In this document: piece after piece, positions 1 to 9,897 of the stretch
How positions within the stretch are numbered: the stretch's first letter is position 1
Layout of the letters: every line of letters begins with the position of its first letter
Assembly: GCF_014205895.1 (NCBI RefSeq)
Contig: NZ_JACHFC010000003.1
Coordinates: 149,301-213,300, forward strand
Direction: 5' to 3'
Source of the DNA: Borreliella lanei
GTDB lineage: Bacteria > Spirochaetota > Spirochaetia > Borreliales > Borreliaceae
Length of the DNA: 64,000 nucleotides
The notes under the pieces: model-generated
Databases searched by the model: none
The model's input: the letters and a program-made list of their open reading frames with translations, nothing else
Told to the model about the DNA's origin: nothing
Made by a program: the position numbers and the translations under genes

Positions 1-1261
1 AACTTAATGTCACATTTGGAACTAAATCATTTATAACATTTGAATCTCTCTCAACATCTACTCCATCAAATTTAATTTTTGCATTCTCGGCAAAACTTTT
101 AGCATTTATTGGCAAATGGCCATCTCTATTTTTTGGATCAAAAATTTCAACATTGCTAATCACAATTACTTTATTATTTGCTTTATTTTCAATATTTATT
201 TCCTCCAGATTAGAAAGAGCTCCAACATCAACTTCAACTTTTTCAAAATTATTTGAAATATTTATTAAAGGAAGCTCTAAAGAACCTTCCTTGCTACATA
301 TTTTAACCATATTCATTTGAATATATCTTTTTTCCAAAGGAGCTTTTAAATCAGATCCAAGATCAACTACACTATCTTCACTTTCAACTTTTGCATCCTT
401 AAACGTAGCCCCGCCAGGATTAAAAATAATCTTGCTATCAGGCTCTTCTAAGCCTGTATCAAAATATTTAACTTCAAATTTAATTTTGCTCCTAGATGTA
501 ATTTCAATATCTTCAGGAATTTCAATTGACACTTCTGAAAGCGGATTTAAAACAAGGCTATTGTTCTCAAAAGCAAGTTTATTGTTACTGCTAGATTGGT
601 TTGCGACAATATCTGAAAGATTAGGATTAAAATTGGTTTTAAGTTCACTTAAAATTCCAATTTGCTTAGCAAAAGACAATCCTTTCCCTTTGATAACAAG
701 TTTATTTTCTTTGCCTTCCTTTAAGGATTGCAAAACAAAACGACTATTTCCATTTTTATCACTTTTTACTATTTTTGCAGATAAAAAGCCCTTTCCTTTA
801 TTATTAATATCCCTTACAAGTAAATCAATGTTACCATTACTTTTTACATTAATTTCTTTCTTGCCAACTAAAAATATATAATCTCCCTCTGGAATTGTAA
901 CTTTTTTAGGATCAAAATTTGAAGACAAAAACACATCAGCTGAGGCTATTTGATCAACAATTAATTTATGAGTCTCATTCTTAGATCCATATCTAGTAGA
1001 CAAAGTTAAGACTTCGCTATCACTAGAATTTCCTGACATTAGATTAAAAGGGCTGTTAAGCGATGTAAGTTCTTTTGCAAGAGAATTCAAAGTAGAGATT
1101 TTTCTATTAATTAACTGCCAAGCACTTTTCTCTTGCTCTAAAGATTCAAGTTTCTTAAAAGAAGAATCAATTTTAGCTTTATCGGACTTAAGCATGGATT
1201 CACGAATTTCTTTAGTATTGTATTTACTCTCAAGTCCAGGAACAAAAAATCCTGATGCCAA
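1..1261 (-). CDS. fliD: Flagellar filament cap protein FliD (3' end beyond window)
   Basis: Hook-associated protein 2, the cap under which flagellin subunits are added; in spirochaetes this happens in the periplasm. About 420 codons are visible and the C-terminus lies outside the window. I start it at TTG 1261, because GGAGG (complement of 1270-1274) sits 8 nt upstream and the protein then begins with the FliD-like ASGFFVPGLESKYNT. The early residues form a heptad-rich helix, as in FliD N-terminal coils, followed by a long beta-rich domain. A TATAAT-like -10 on the minus strand (1287-1282) lies just upstream, so the leader would be very short. Identification rests on the N-terminus and the Borrelia gene order. 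Confidence 0.9.
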   Translation of the reverse strand, partial: MASGFFVPGLESKYNTKEIRESMLKSDKAKIDSSFKKLESLEQEKSAWQLINRKISTLNSLAKELTSLNSPFNLMSGNSSDSEVLTLSTRYGSKNETHKLIVDQIASADVFLSSNFDPKKVTIPEGDYIFLVGKKEINVKSNGNIDLLVRDINNKGKGFLSAKIVKSDKNGNSRFVLQSLKEGKENKLVIKGKGLSFAKQIGILSELKTNFNPNLSDIVANQSSSNNKLAFENNSLVLNPLSEVSIEIPEDIEITSRSKIKFEVKYFDTGLEEPDSKIIFNPGGATFKDAKVESEDSVVDLGSDLKAPLEKRYIQMNMVKICSKEGSLELPLINISNNFEKVEVDVGALSNLEEINIENKANNKVIVISNVEIFDPKNRDGHLPINAKSFAENAKIKFDGVDVERDSNVINDLVPNVTLS

Positions 1262-1439
1262 AATAATGCCCTCCGGGATAAATTATATCATTAATAAAAT
1301 TGAAAATAAAATACAATATGTAATAAATAAAAAACATAAACTTTAAGCATCCAAACACTTTAAAACAAAAAAGTATAAAAAGTAAAAACTTTAAAAAAAA
1401 TTAATGTTTATAGTAAAATAAATTAAAAGGAGCATAAGA

Positions 1440-2645
1440 ATGCCAAATTTTTGCTTATTCAACTCAAAATCCGTTTTAACTGGAAATGATAAAATAGATA
1501 ATTCAGCGGTTCTAATTAAAGATAATAAAATTTTTGATATTGTAACGTCCGATAGGCTTAAAAAAATGGATCTGGGAGAATACCAAATGATTGATACAAA
1601 AGGCAATTATATAACTCCCGGTCTTTACGACAATCATATTCATGGATTCCACGGTCATGGGACAGACCAGTGTTCAACAGAATCAATACTTAAAATGTCA
1701 GAACATTTAGCACAATACGGTGTAGTAGGATTTTTACCAACTCTTTATCCAAGACCAATAGATGAAATGATTGAAGCAATAAAAGCCTGCACAGCAGCAA
1801 TTGGCAAAGAAAAGGGAGCTAAAATTCTAGGACTTCACCTTGAAGGACCTTTTTTTTCTCCCGAAAAAAAAGGAGCTCATCCGGTTTCTCATCTTCACGA
1901 ACCTAGTATTGAAGTTATGCAAAAATTAATAGATGCAGCTGGTGGAGTATTTGCAGGATCAAACGGCAAAAGAAAAACACATATAAGTACAATGACTGTT
2001 GCTCCTGAGCTTAAAGGCATGAGAGAGCTTGCAATATTTTGCCTTGAAAACAATATAAACCTTCAAGCAGGACACACTAATGCAACATATGAAAATATGA
2101 TAGAAGGATTTCAAGTTGGAATACTTCATACAACCCATTTTTTCAACGCAATGTCAAAACTTGATCACAGAAATCCAAATGCCATAGGAGCAGTATTAAT
2201 ACACGGCGATGTTTCTTGTGAAATTATTGCAGATGGCCACCATATACACCCAAAATTAGTCTTAATGCTTAGAAAGCTTAAAGATATAAGTAAAATAGTC
2301 CTTGTAACTGACGGGCTTACTCCAAATTGTCAAACTTGTGGAAAACTAATTGCAAACGGAGACGAAGTTTATATTGCAGAAGATGGATTATTTCATAGCG
2401 TGAAAAGCAACACCATAGCTGGATCAACACTCACAATGATACAAGGTCTTAAAAATTTAGTAGAATTCGGATACAGTTTAAGCGATGCTGTTCAAGCAAG
2501 CTCCTACAATCCAACAAGAATCCTAAATATTGATAAAAAGGGATTAATATGCCATGGATATGATGCAAACATTAATGTCTTAGACAAAGATTTTAATCTA
2601 AAGTTAACAATGATAGAATCTAAAATAATTTTTAACAATCTATAG
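1440..2645 (+). CDS. nagA: N-acetylglucosamine-6-phosphate deacetylase
   Basis: Hydrolyses GlcNAc-6-P to glucosamine-6-P and acetate in the cytoplasm, upstream of NagB. At 401 aa it has the usual family length. Amidohydrolase signatures are visible: HIH at residues 66-68, [15 protein letters not shown] with the metal-binding Glu, [23 protein letters not shown] and the catalytic Asp in LVTDG. The start is supported by AAAGGAG about 9 nt upstream. It is followed after 26 nt by nagB, so the pair is probably one transcript. Borrelia takes up GlcNAc and chitobiose from tick and host, and this pair would send them into glycolysis or back to cell-wall precursors. Confidence 0.95.
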   Translation: MPNFCLFNSKSVLTGNDKIDNSAVLIKDNKIFDIVTSDRLKKMDLGEYQMIDTKGNYITPGLYDNHIHGFHGHGTDQCSTESILKMSEHLAQYGVVGFLPTLYPRPIDEMIEAIKACTAAIGKEKGAKILGLHLEGPFFSPEKKGAHPVSHLHEPSIEVMQKLIDAAGGVFAGSNGKRKTHISTMTVAPELKGMRELAIFCLENNINLQAGHTNATYENMIEGFQVGILHTTHFFNAMSKLDHRNPNAIGAVLIHGDVSCEIIADGHHIHPKLVLMLRKLKDISKIVLVTDGLTPNCQTCGKLIANGDEVYIAEDGLFHSVKSNTIAGSTLTMIQGLKNLVEFGYSLSDAVQASSYNPTRILNIDKKGLICHGYDANINVLDKDFNLKLTMIESKIIFNNL

Positions 2646-2671
2646 CTTTAAGCCATTTTAAGGAGATAGCA

Positions 2672-3481
2672 ATGAGATTAATAATCAGGCCTACATATGA
2701 AGAGATGTCAAGATGGGCAGCTAATCATGTAGCACAAAAAATTAAAGAATTTTCTCCAACAAAAGAAAAGCCATTTATCCTTGGGCTTCCAACAGGAAGC
2801 TCTCCAATTGGTATGTATAAAAATTTAATTGAATTAAATAAAGATAAAAAAATTTCATTTCAAAATGTCATAACTTTTAACATGGATGAATATATAGGAA
2901 TTGAAAAAAATCATCCTCAAAGTTACCATTCATTTATGTGGAAAAATTTTTTTTCTCACATTGATATTAAAAAAGAAAACATAAATATACTAAATGGAAA
3001 TGCTTTAAATCTTGAAAAAGAATGTGAAGAGTATGAAAAAAAAATCAAATCTTTCGGGGGAATCATGCTTTTTGTAGGTGGAATTGGACCTGATGGTCAC
3101 ATTGCTTTTAACGAACCCGGTTCCTCCTTAACATCAAGAACAAGAATTAAAACTTTAACCCAAGATACAATCATTGCTAATTCAAGATTTTTTGAAGGCA
3201 ATCTTAACAAAGTTCCCAAAAGTGCACTAACTGTTGGAGTTGGAACAATTATGGATTCACAAGAAATTTTAATAATAGTAAACGGACATAGCAAAGCAAG
3301 AGCATTAAAGCATGCTATTGAAAAAGGCATTAACCATATGTGGACAATTAGCGCTCTTCAATTACATAAAAATGCAATCATAGTATCTGACAAAAATGCA
3401 ACTTATGAATTAAAAGTCGGAACAGTAGAATACTTTAACGACATAGAAAGAAAAAACTTTAATAATGAAATAATGACTTAA
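2672..3481 (+). CDS. nagB: Glucosamine-6-phosphate deaminase
   Basis: Converts glucosamine-6-P to fructose-6-P and ammonia, completing the GlcNAc degradation begun by nagA. At 269 aa it is the normal length. Family motifs are clear: [15 protein letters not shown] (phosphate/sugar binding), FNMDEYIG with the catalytic Asp, and [17 protein letters not shown] with the ring-opening His. AAGGAGA lies 6-7 nt before the ATG. The gene converges on sodA, with 45 nt between the two stop codons. Confidence 0.95.
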   Translation: MRLIIRPTYEEMSRWAANHVAQKIKEFSPTKEKPFILGLPTGSSPIGMYKNLIELNKDKKISFQNVITFNMDEYIGIEKNHPQSYHSFMWKNFFSHIDIKKENINILNGNALNLEKECEEYEKKIKSFGGIMLFVGGIGPDGHIAFNEPGSSLTSRTRIKTLTQDTIIANSRFFEGNLNKVPKSALTVGVGTIMDSQEILIIVNGHSKARALKHAIEKGINHMWTISALQLHKNAIIVSDKNATYELKVGTVEYFNDIERKNFNNEIMT

Positions 3482-3526
3482 AATAAAATATTAAACCTAA
3501 AATTGAAAATCTTTACAAAATAAGGG

Positions 3527-4138
3527 CTAATTATTAGCTTCATTGTAAATTTTTGAAACTTCTTCCCAATTTAAAGCCTTAAAAAATGCATCAACATATT
3601 CAATTCTTCTATTTTGATATTTAAGATAATAAGCATGCTCCCAAACATCAATACCTAAAATTGGTTTATAAGACTTCATTAAAGGACTATCCTGATTTGG
3701 CATTGAAATCACTTTAAGCCCACTATCAGGACATAATACTAACCATGCCCAACCACTTCCAAAAATTTTCATCGCAGTATCTTTCAAATTAGCCTTAAGA
3801 ACATCTAGGCTTCCAAAAGCTGTATTAATATCATCTTTAAACCTTTCAAAAAGATTGCTCTTGCTTCCTGGCCTTAAAGTTCTAAAATATAAAGTATGGT
3901 TCGAATAGCCCCCAGCATTATTTCTTATTAAAGTTTGAAATTCCTCTGGAAAATCATGAATATTTTTTAATATCTTTGACACATCTGTCAAATGAATTTT
4001 CCCCATTTTTTCAAAAACAGAATTCAAATTCACTACAAAACCATTATGATGTTTGCTATGATGAATTTCCATAGTTTTAGCATCAATATAAGGCTCAACA
4101 GCGTCATAATCATAACCAAGTTCTGGCAGTTTAAACAT
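3527..4138 (-). CDS. sodA: Superoxide dismutase (Mn/Fe family)
   Basis: Dismutates superoxide. I start it at the ATG giving [16 protein letters not shown] (203 aa), because AGGAGG lies just upstream; the longer frame to 4171 has no support. Probable metal ligands are the His in MEIHHSKHH, the His in [10 protein letters not shown], and the Asp and His of [22 protein letters not shown] and NQDSP are also conserved, and the Gln of NQDSP favours the manganese type, which agrees with Borrelia being known as a Mn-using, iron-sparing genus. The usual tryptophan after the second ligand His is replaced (HTLYFRTL). It follows secA by 14 nt and is probably co-transcribed with it. Confidence 0.93.
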   Translation of the reverse strand: MFKLPELGYDYDAVEPYIDAKTMEIHHSKHHNGFVVNLNSVFEKMGKIHLTDVSKILKNIHDFPEEFQTLIRNNAGGYSNHTLYFRTLRPGSKSNLFERFKDDINTAFGSLDVLKANLKDTAMKIFGSGWAWLVLCPDSGLKVISMPNQDSPLMKSYKPILGIDVWEHAYYLKYQNRRIEYVDAFFKALNWEEVSKIYNEANN

Positions 4139-4152
4139 AAAAACCTCCTGTT

Positions 4153-6852
4153 TTAACTTTTGCCGTGACAATTTTTATATTTCTTTCCACTTCCACAATA
4201 ACAAGGCTCATTCCTACCTATTTTAGGAGAGCTTCTAACCACTTGAACATTAGAAACGCTTTTATTCTCATTAATAACAATTCCAGAAAGTTCTTTATGT
4301 ATTGGTTTGACATTCCTAGACTTCTTTGTTGACTTAAAATCGGAAGAATTGCCATCTAATTTTAACTGAAGAACACGCCTTATGGTAGAAACTTTAATGT
4401 CTTTAATAAGCTCGCTAAATATTGAAAATCCCTCTTCTTTGTATTCCGTAATTGGATTTTTATTAGCATAAGACCTTAAATAAACAGCCTCTCTTAAAGA
4501 GTCTAAATTTGCAAGATGTTCTTGAAATTTAAAATCAATATTTTTTAAATATTCATATCTTAAAAATCCATTAAAAAGATCTCTACCAATCAAATTTTCC
4601 TTTTCATCTAAATTTGCCCTTGCTATTTGCATTAGCTTAGCCTTTAAATCAAAAGAATTAATATTTTCAATAGAGCCAAGACTCTCAAGCATATAAGCAA
4701 AAATTGAATTTACTTCATTTAAAAAAACATTTGAAACTGTGCTACTTTTTGTCCCTTCAAGCAAAAAACTAAGATATTCTTCTAAAGCAACAAGAATACG
4801 TTCCTTAATAGATGTATCTTCAAGAATAGAGTTTCTCTGAGCATAAATAAAATCTCTCTGCTTTGTAATAACATCGTCATACTCTAACAAATGCTTTCTA
4901 ATTTCAAAATTTCTGTCTTCTACTCGTTTTTGAGCATTAATCAAAGATTTAGTTAAAAGAGAATGTGTAATAGGCTCTCCTGTTGCCATTCCAAGCTTAC
5001 CCATTAATGACCTTAGATTGTCTCCAGCAAAAAGCCGCATTAAATCATCTTCAAGCGACACATAAAATCTTGAACGCCCAGGATCACCTTGTCTTCCACT
5101 ACGCCCACGAAGCTGATTGTCTATTCGTCTTGATTCGTGACGTTCACTACCAATAACATAAAGCCCCCCAAGACTTTTAACTTCATTATAGTCTTTTAGG
5201 TAATTTTCTCTCTCATTTTTAACAGCCTCTTGAAATTCTTCAAGGCTTACATTAGTTCCGATTTTTTTTCTAACTCTGTGTTCAATATTTCCCCCAAGTT
5301 TAATATCCGTACCACGACCAGCCATATTTGTTGCTATTGTAACCGCATGCTTTGCTCCAGCTTCAGCAATAATAAATGCTTCTCGAGAATGATTTTTTGC
5401 ATTAAGAACTTCATGTTTAATCCCTCTATTTCTAAACATGGCTGATAAAATCTCAGATTTTTCAATCGAAACAGTCCCCACTAAAACCGGCTGACCCTTT
5501 TTGTAAGTTTTATAAACCTCATCTGTAATCGCATTAAATTTAAATTCTTCCGTATAATAAATAGTATCATCCTCATCTATTCGCGCTAACAATCTATTTG
5601 TTGGAACCACAACTACATCAAGATTATATATTTTATGAAATTCCTTAGCTTCTGTATCAGCTGTACCTGTCATACCAGAAATCTTATTAAACATTCTAAA
5701 TAGATTTTGAAAAGTAATAGTTGCCATAGTCTTATTTTCATTAGCAACTCTAACTCCTTCTTTAGCCTCAATAGCTTGATGAAGCCCGTCTGAATATCTT
5801 CGCCCTGTTAAAACTCTCCCGGTAAATTCATCTACAATTTCAACCCCAGAATCACCAACAATATATTCTCTATTTTTTAAAAAAAGCAAATGCGCTTTTA
5901 AAGCCTGAGTCATATAATGAACATAATTAAAATTTGAATCAGTATACATAGACCCACTAATAATGCCCTTAGAAATTAAAAGCTGTTCAAGATTATTAAG
6001 CCCTTTGGCAGTAAAAGAAATTCTTTTGGCTTTTTCATCAACAGTATAATCACCATCAAGGTCATCTATTTCTAAAGGATAATCACCTGTTTTGGGATCC
6101 TTGGAACATTCTTTTAAAAAAGATACAAGAGAATTAACTTCAAGATAAGCATTGGTATTGCCTTCAGTAGGCCCTGAAATAATCAATGGAGTTCTTGCCT
6201 CATCGATCAAAATAGAATCAATTTCATCAATAATACAATAATTAAACTTTCTTAAGGATTTCTCATTAAGGTCATAACGCATATTGTCTCTTAGATAATC
6301 AAATCCAAGTTCATTATTTGTAACATAAGTAATATCTTTAGCATATTGAGCCTTTCTTAGCTCATAATCCATATTAGATAGAACAACCCCCACGCTAACA
6401 CCTAAAAGATCAAAAACCGGCTTCATCCAATTGGAATCACGCTCTGCAAGATAGTCATTAACAGTAACAATAATAACCCCATCTCCTGTTAAACTATTTA
6501 AATACGCCGCTTGAACTGAAGAGAGAGTTTTTCCTTCTCCTGTTTTCATCTCTATTATTTTGCCTTTGTGAAGAGCAAGCCCCGCAATGATTTGCACATC
6601 ATAAGGTCTTTCTTTAAGACGCCTTCTAGCAGCTTCTCTAGACAGAGTAAAAGCTCGTTCTAAAATATTCTCTAAAGAATTGCCCGATTTTAATTCATCT
6701 TTAAGCTTTTCTGTCTCCTTTGAAAAATCCTCATCTGCCAACAATAATGCCCAACGCTCAAGCTTATTAATATTTCTTAAAGTTGGAAGATAATCTTTTA
6801 AATCTCTTTTACTTTTTGAGCCAATAGTTGTCTCAAGTACTGCTTTTAACAT
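4153..6852 (-). CDS. secA: Preprotein translocase ATPase SecA
   Basis: Motor ATPase that drives unfolded preproteins through SecYEG. Full length at 899 aa. Walker A is [10 protein letters not shown] (GEGKT about 105-109), Walker B is the [16 protein letters not shown] region near residue 210, and the helicase motif [10 protein letters not shown] is near the middle. The C-terminus carries the zinc-binding SEC-C tail ([13 protein letters not shown]). GGAG lies 14 nt from the ATG, an unusually long spacing. The gene is divergent from the lipoprotein gene at 6915, with an inverted repeat (TGACT..AGTCA) between them. Confidence 0.97.
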   Translation of the reverse strand: MLKAVLETTIGSKSKRDLKDYLPTLRNINKLERWALLLADEDFSKETEKLKDELKSGNSLENILERAFTLSREAARRRLKERPYDVQIIAGLALHKGKIIEMKTGEGKTLSSVQAAYLNSLTGDGVIIVTVNDYLAERDSNWMKPVFDLLGVSVGVVLSNMDYELRKAQYAKDITYVTNNELGFDYLRDNMRYDLNEKSLRKFNYCIIDEIDSILIDEARTPLIISGPTEGNTNAYLEVNSLVSFLKECSKDPKTGDYPLEIDDLDGDYTVDEKAKRISFTAKGLNNLEQLLISKGIISGSMYTDSNFNYVHYMTQALKAHLLFLKNREYIVGDSGVEIVDEFTGRVLTGRRYSDGLHQAIEAKEGVRVANENKTMATITFQNLFRMFNKISGMTGTADTEAKEFHKIYNLDVVVVPTNRLLARIDEDDTIYYTEEFKFNAITDEVYKTYKKGQPVLVGTVSIEKSEILSAMFRNRGIKHEVLNAKNHSREAFIIAEAGAKHAVTIATNMAGRGTDIKLGGNIEHRVRKKIGTNVSLEEFQEAVKNERENYLKDYNEVKSLGGLYVIGSERHESRRIDNQLRGRSGRQGDPGRSRFYVSLEDDLMRLFAGDNLRSLMGKLGMATGEPITHSLLTKSLINAQKRVEDRNFEIRKHLLEYDDVITKQRDFIYAQRNSILEDTSIKERILVALEEYLSFLLEGTKSSTVSNVFLNEVNSIFAYMLESLGSIENINSFDLKAKLMQIARANLDEKENLIGRDLFNGFLRYEYLKNIDFKFQEHLANLDSLREAVYLRSYANKNPITEYKEEGFSIFSELIKDIKVSTIRRVLQLKLDGNSSDFKSTKKSRNVKPIHKELSGIVINENKSVSNVQVVRSSPKIGRNEPCYCGSGKKYKNCHGKS

Positions 6853-6870
6853 GGTAGGTATTAATTCTCC

Positions 6871-6914
6871 TAAATAATTGACTTAAAGTCATTTTAAATA
6901 ATAATATAAAAAAT
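6871..6914 (+). promoter_or_regulatory. Divergent promoter region of secA and the 6915 lipoprotein, with inverted repeat
   Basis: TTGACT (6878-6883) and TAATAT (6902-6907) are 18 nt apart and form a plausible sigma70 promoter for the plus-strand gene. The -10 ends only 7 nt before the ATG at 6915 and there is no Shine-Dalgarno sequence, so the transcript may be leaderless. The -35 overlaps an inverted repeat, TGACT (6879-6883) and AGTCA (6887-6891). Whether a regulator binds it is inference. Confidence 0.5.
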
Positions 6915-8051
6915 ATGAAAAAACACTATAAAGCTCTTATATTAAGCCTGCTTTTTGCAATTATATCATGTAATACTAAAACTTTAAACGAACTGGGAGA
7001 AGAACAATTCAAAATACCATTTGGAACACTTCCTGGTTCAATAATGCCTCTAAATAACAAATTTACAAATTCAAAATTTGATATCAAAACGTATAACGGG
7101 TTAGTGTACATTGCAGAAATAAAAACAAATAAATTAATGATTTTTAACTCATATGGAAAACTAATACAAACATATCAAAATGGAATATTTAAAACAAACC
7201 CCGATTTAAAAATAAAAAAAATAGATTTTGAAGGAATTCAAGCAATATACCCACTAAAAGATTTTATTATTGTCGCAGACAAACTAAATAATAAAAAATT
7301 AAAATTCAATCAAAAAGAAAATATTGCCTACTTTATGAGAATATTAATACTAAACAAAAACTCATCTGTAGAAATTTTAGGTCAAGAAGGCTTAAACGGA
7401 ATGCCATTTCCACAAATTTATGATGTTAATGTTGATGAAAATGGCAACATTGCAATAATATCAATATATAGTGAAGGATATATAATATATTCTTATAATA
7501 AAGACTTTTCTCCACTTTATAAAATTTACGTCAATAAAAGCCTACTAGAAACAATAGACAATCAAAAGAAAAAATACAATATTTCAATAGACAAGGTTTT
7601 TTTTGAAGTTAACAAAAAAACTCTTTATATAAAAGCTACTCACTATGAAAACATTGGTGACAATGAAAATATAAATGATCTTGGAATTAAAATTAAAGAT
7701 CAATATATCTATAAAATGAGTTTGAAAAAAAACAAAGAATTAGAAGTAATAAGTAAAATTGCTCTTCCTAAAAACCTACTAGATGATAAACAAGAAAGCT
7801 TCATAAACATTATAAAAATACAAAAAGACAAAATAATAGCATCTACTAATATGAAAAATTTATCTAACAATTTAATATGGAAATTAGACAACAAAGGTTT
7901 AATTAAAGAACAAATAGCTTTAATTGAGCCTCCAAATTTAATATTTCTCTCTGAGAGCTTATCTAAAGATGGAATACTTAGTATACTTTATGGCGGTAAA
8001 ACTGGTGTTAGTGTTTACTGGTGGAATTTAAATGCGTTATTAAAATTATAA
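6915..8051 (+). CDS. Probable lipoprotein, propeller-like
   Basis: Function not known to me. The 378-aa product has a spirochaetal lipoprotein signal peptide: KKHYK, a hydrophobic core, then IISC with the acylated Cys at residue 19. The rest contains strand-rich segments such as NGLVYIAEIKTNKLMIFN followed by a loop and YGKLIQTYQNG, reminiscent of NHL or six-bladed propeller repeats, but the repeats are weak. There is no Shine-Dalgarno sequence; the promoter -10 lies 7 nt before the ATG. It heads a run of three plus-strand genes with two small membrane proteins. It corresponds to a conserved Borrelia lipoprotein (BB0155 by position). Confidence 0.75.
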   Translation: MKKHYKALILSLLFAIISCNTKTLNELGEEQFKIPFGTLPGSIMPLNNKFTNSKFDIKTYNGLVYIAEIKTNKLMIFNSYGKLIQTYQNGIFKTNPDLKIKKIDFEGIQAIYPLKDFIIVADKLNNKKLKFNQKENIAYFMRILILNKNSSVEILGQEGLNGMPFPQIYDVNVDENGNIAIISIYSEGYIIYSYNKDFSPLYKIYVNKSLLETIDNQKKKYNISIDKVFFEVNKKTLYIKATHYENIGDNENINDLGIKIKDQYIYKMSLKKNKELEVISKIALPKNLLDDKQESFINIIKIQKDKIIASTNMKNLSNNLIWKLDNKGLIKEQIALIEPPNLIFLSESLSKDGILSILYGGKTGVSVYWWNLNALLKL

Positions 8052-8079
8052 TTATAAGAGGGTTGAATTTGCAAATACA

Positions 8080-8508
8080 ATGAAAAAGATTAATTGCAAT
8101 CAACAACTAGAAATTGAATATCAAAAAAAATTGAAAAAACATATTATTATTGGAATAATCTTTGTTATAATTCTTTTATTTTTTAAAATTTTATTAATTC
8201 CGAGAATTCAAAATCACGAAAATAATAAAACCAACATCAAAATGATAATAAGCTACAAACAAGATAAAAACAGATTATCGCTAAAAATAAACATAAAAAC
8301 AAAAAAAACTTCCAACCTAGGAAAAGCCAAGCTAGATATTTATCTAGATAATAAATTAATTGAAAGCAATATGTTTTATATAAGCAATAAAAACTTTATA
8401 ACATATGCTAATATAATCTATCAAAATGAAGGTTTATTAAGTATAATATTAAAGAGTAATGGCAATAATAATGTCTTTTATAGTAAAAGAATAAAACCTA
8501 GAGGATAA
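8080..8508 (+). CDS. Small bitopic membrane protein, unknown function
   Basis: 142 aa, not recognised. A charged N-terminal cytoplasmic segment of about 24 residues is followed by one strongly hydrophobic helix (about residues 25-45) and a Lys/Asn/Ile-rich extracytoplasmic domain with beta-type alternation. The nearest purine-rich ribosome site (GAGGG, about 17 nt upstream) is far from the ATG, so the start is moderately certain. It lies 28 nt after the lipoprotein gene and 3 nt before the next membrane protein gene, suggesting an envelope operon of three. Confidence 0.65.
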   Translation: MKKINCNQQLEIEYQKKLKKHIIIGIIFVIILLFFKILLIPRIQNHENNKTNIKMIISYKQDKNRLSLKINIKTKKTSNLGKAKLDIYLDNKLIESNMFYISNKNFITYANIIYQNEGLLSIILKSNGNNNVFYSKRIKPRG

Positions 8509-8511
8509 AAT

Positions 8512-8928
8512 ATGATACAAATATACTTCATGTCTGTTTCACTTAACATCTTAGGGGGAATAATACTTGCATTTCCAATATTAATAGAAAGAATAAGTTT
8601 TTTTAAAATTTTTGAAGATTTTGTAAATTTAATAAACGATAACAAAAAGGTAAAAAGCATTTTTGGATTATTATTTTTAATAACCAGCGTCCTTGAAATA
8701 ATCAAGCCCTACAAATTGCCAATAATTGGAAATTTGATTCCAGCTATAAGTTTATTTTTAATTGGATTTATCTTGTTTTTAAAACAAAAATTACCTACAG
8801 AGGTTCAAAATAATAAAAAATATGGAAAATTTAAATCAATACTTGAGAGCAATCAGCAGTTAATTGGCATTATATCAATCATTATAGGAATAATTCATTT
8901 TTTAGCAGCAGAAATACCTTTATTGTAA
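8512..8928 (+). CDS. Four-helix integral membrane protein, unknown function
   Basis: 138 aa with about four hydrophobic helices (roughly residues 8-28, 48-65, 70-92 and 117-136). No catalytic motif is seen. The ATG is supported by GAGG 8 nt upstream, within the end of the previous gene. It is the last gene of the run starting at 6915. The following 154 nt hold the S2-antigen promoter region. Confidence 0.65.
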   Translation: MIQIYFMSVSLNILGGIILAFPILIERISFFKIFEDFVNLINDNKKVKSIFGLLFLITSVLEIIKPYKLPIIGNLIPAISLFLIGFILFLKQKLPTEVQNNKKYGKFKSILESNQQLIGIISIIIGIIHFLAAEIPLL

Positions 8929-8981
8929 GATATTGCAAGATTAAAAATAAAGATACAATTTTCAATAAAACCACAAGCGAC

Positions 8982-9019
8982 TTGACTTTGACATAGTCAT
9001 TCTATATTATTACTATAAT
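8982..9019 (+). promoter_or_regulatory. Overlapping sigma70-type promoters of the S2-type lipoprotein gene
   Basis: Two offset promoters can be read. One is TTGACT (8982-8987), 17 nt, TATTAT (9005-9010). The other is TTGACA (8988-8993), 17 nt, TACTAT (9011-9016), with TATAAT also present at 9014-9019. The -35 region contains an inverted repeat, TGACT (8983-8987) and AGTCA (8995-8999), similar to the one before the 6915 gene. Transcription would start at about 9017-9026, giving a leader of roughly 60 nt. Confidence 0.6.
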
Positions 9020-9039
9020 TTAATGTAAATTTTAATTAC

Positions 9040-9056
9040 CGGCCCAATAAAGGCCG
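9040..9056 (+). promoter_or_regulatory. GC-rich hairpin in the leader of the S2-type gene
   Basis: CGGCC (9040-9044), a 7-nt loop and GGCCG (9052-9056) form a perfect 5-bp all-G/C stem in a very A/T-rich leader. It lies between the predicted start site and the ribosome site AAGGAAGAAG before ATG 9083. It might stabilise the mRNA or act as a protein site; there is no following T run, so it is not a typical terminator. Confidence 0.45.
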
Positions 9057-9082
9057 TAAATGGTATAAAGGAAGAAGATATA

Positions 9083-9874
9083 ATGATATTTAGAACATAT
9101 AAATATTTAAAATTAATAATACTATCCATATTAATGCTGAGTTGCGCTTTTTTTAAAAAACCACAATCTGTACATCAAGACAGCAATACTGGCAAACCAA
9201 TAAGTGACGAAAAATTACATTTAAAAAATTCACAATCTGTATCTATACAGCAAGAAAGCGGTACTGGCAAACCAATAAGCGATGAAAAATTACAGTTAAT
9301 ATCAGGTAAAATTTCAAATAAAAAATTGCCAATCATAAATGGCAATCATGACGTAACTTGGATAAAAACAAAGGCAATGAAAATCTTAGACGAATATGGA
9401 AAAGAAATACCAGAATTTAAAAACAAATTTGGATATTCTTATATACTATCTCCTATAAAAATGGATGATGAATATAGTTATTACACATCGCTATTAATAC
9501 TTTTTGAAACAACTAAAAATGGAGATAAAGAATACGAAATCGAAGATATTAAATTTGTAACAGCTGGTTCCACCCTAGAGCTTAAAAATTCTCTTCTGGC
9601 TGTTGAAAATTCACAAGAAGAAGGATATATTACTTCATACCCATTTGGAATATTAATGAGCGACGAAATTAAAAATGCTTTTAAATTAACATACCAAAAT
9701 GGTCATTGGAATTATATGCTTGCAAATTTAACTGTCAAAAACAAACTTACTCAAAAAACTAAAATTTATAAAATTTCTCTTAATTCAAAATTAATTATTG
9801 AATTTTTAAAAGAAGTACTAAAAGAAAATTCAATATTAAAAGACATAGCTGGAGATCTATTTGAAGATATATAA
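9083..9874 (+). CDS. S2-family (orfD-type) lipoprotein antigen
   Basis: 263 aa. The signal peptide ends at the lipobox LMLSC (Cys about residue 21), so it is probably acylated and exported. The segment after the Cys contains an imperfect tandem duplication: QSV, a short spacer, then GKPISDEKL, occurs twice before the folded domain begins near residue 80. By position and sequence style this is BB0158, annotated in B31 as an S2-related antigen whose relatives are plasmid-encoded. It has a well-formed promoter and leader hairpin. The next gene is a homologue without a lipobox. Confidence 0.8.
   Translation: MIFRTYKYLKLIILSILMLSCAFFKKPQSVHQDSNTGKPISDEKLHLKNSQSVSIQQESGTGKPISDEKLQLISGKISNKKLPIINGNHDVTWIKTKAMKILDEYGKEIPEFKNKFGYSYILSPIKMDDEYSYYTSLLILFETTKNGDKEYEIEDIKFVTAGSTLELKNSLLAVENSQEEGYITSYPFGILMSDEIKNAFKLTYQNGHWNYMLANLTVKNKLTQKTKIYKISLNSKLIIEFLKEVLKENSILKDIAGDLFEDI
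9162..9295 (+). repeat. Imperfect tandem duplication in the tether of the S2-type lipoprotein
   Basis: Copy 1 begins at 9162 and copy 2 at 9231, each opening with CACAATCTGTA and each containing ACTGGCAAACCAATAAG followed by GAAAAATTACA. The second copy carries two extra codons. It encodes the flexible segment just after the acylated Cys, a place where length changes would be tolerated. Confidence 0.75.
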
Positions 9875-9897
9875 ATACAAACAAAAGGAAACATCTT

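Noticed and set aside
432..881. 149-codon plus-strand ORF inside fliD
   Set aside because: Lies antisense to a clear fliD coding region; hydrophobic, Leu/Ser-rich composition typical of a shadow frame.
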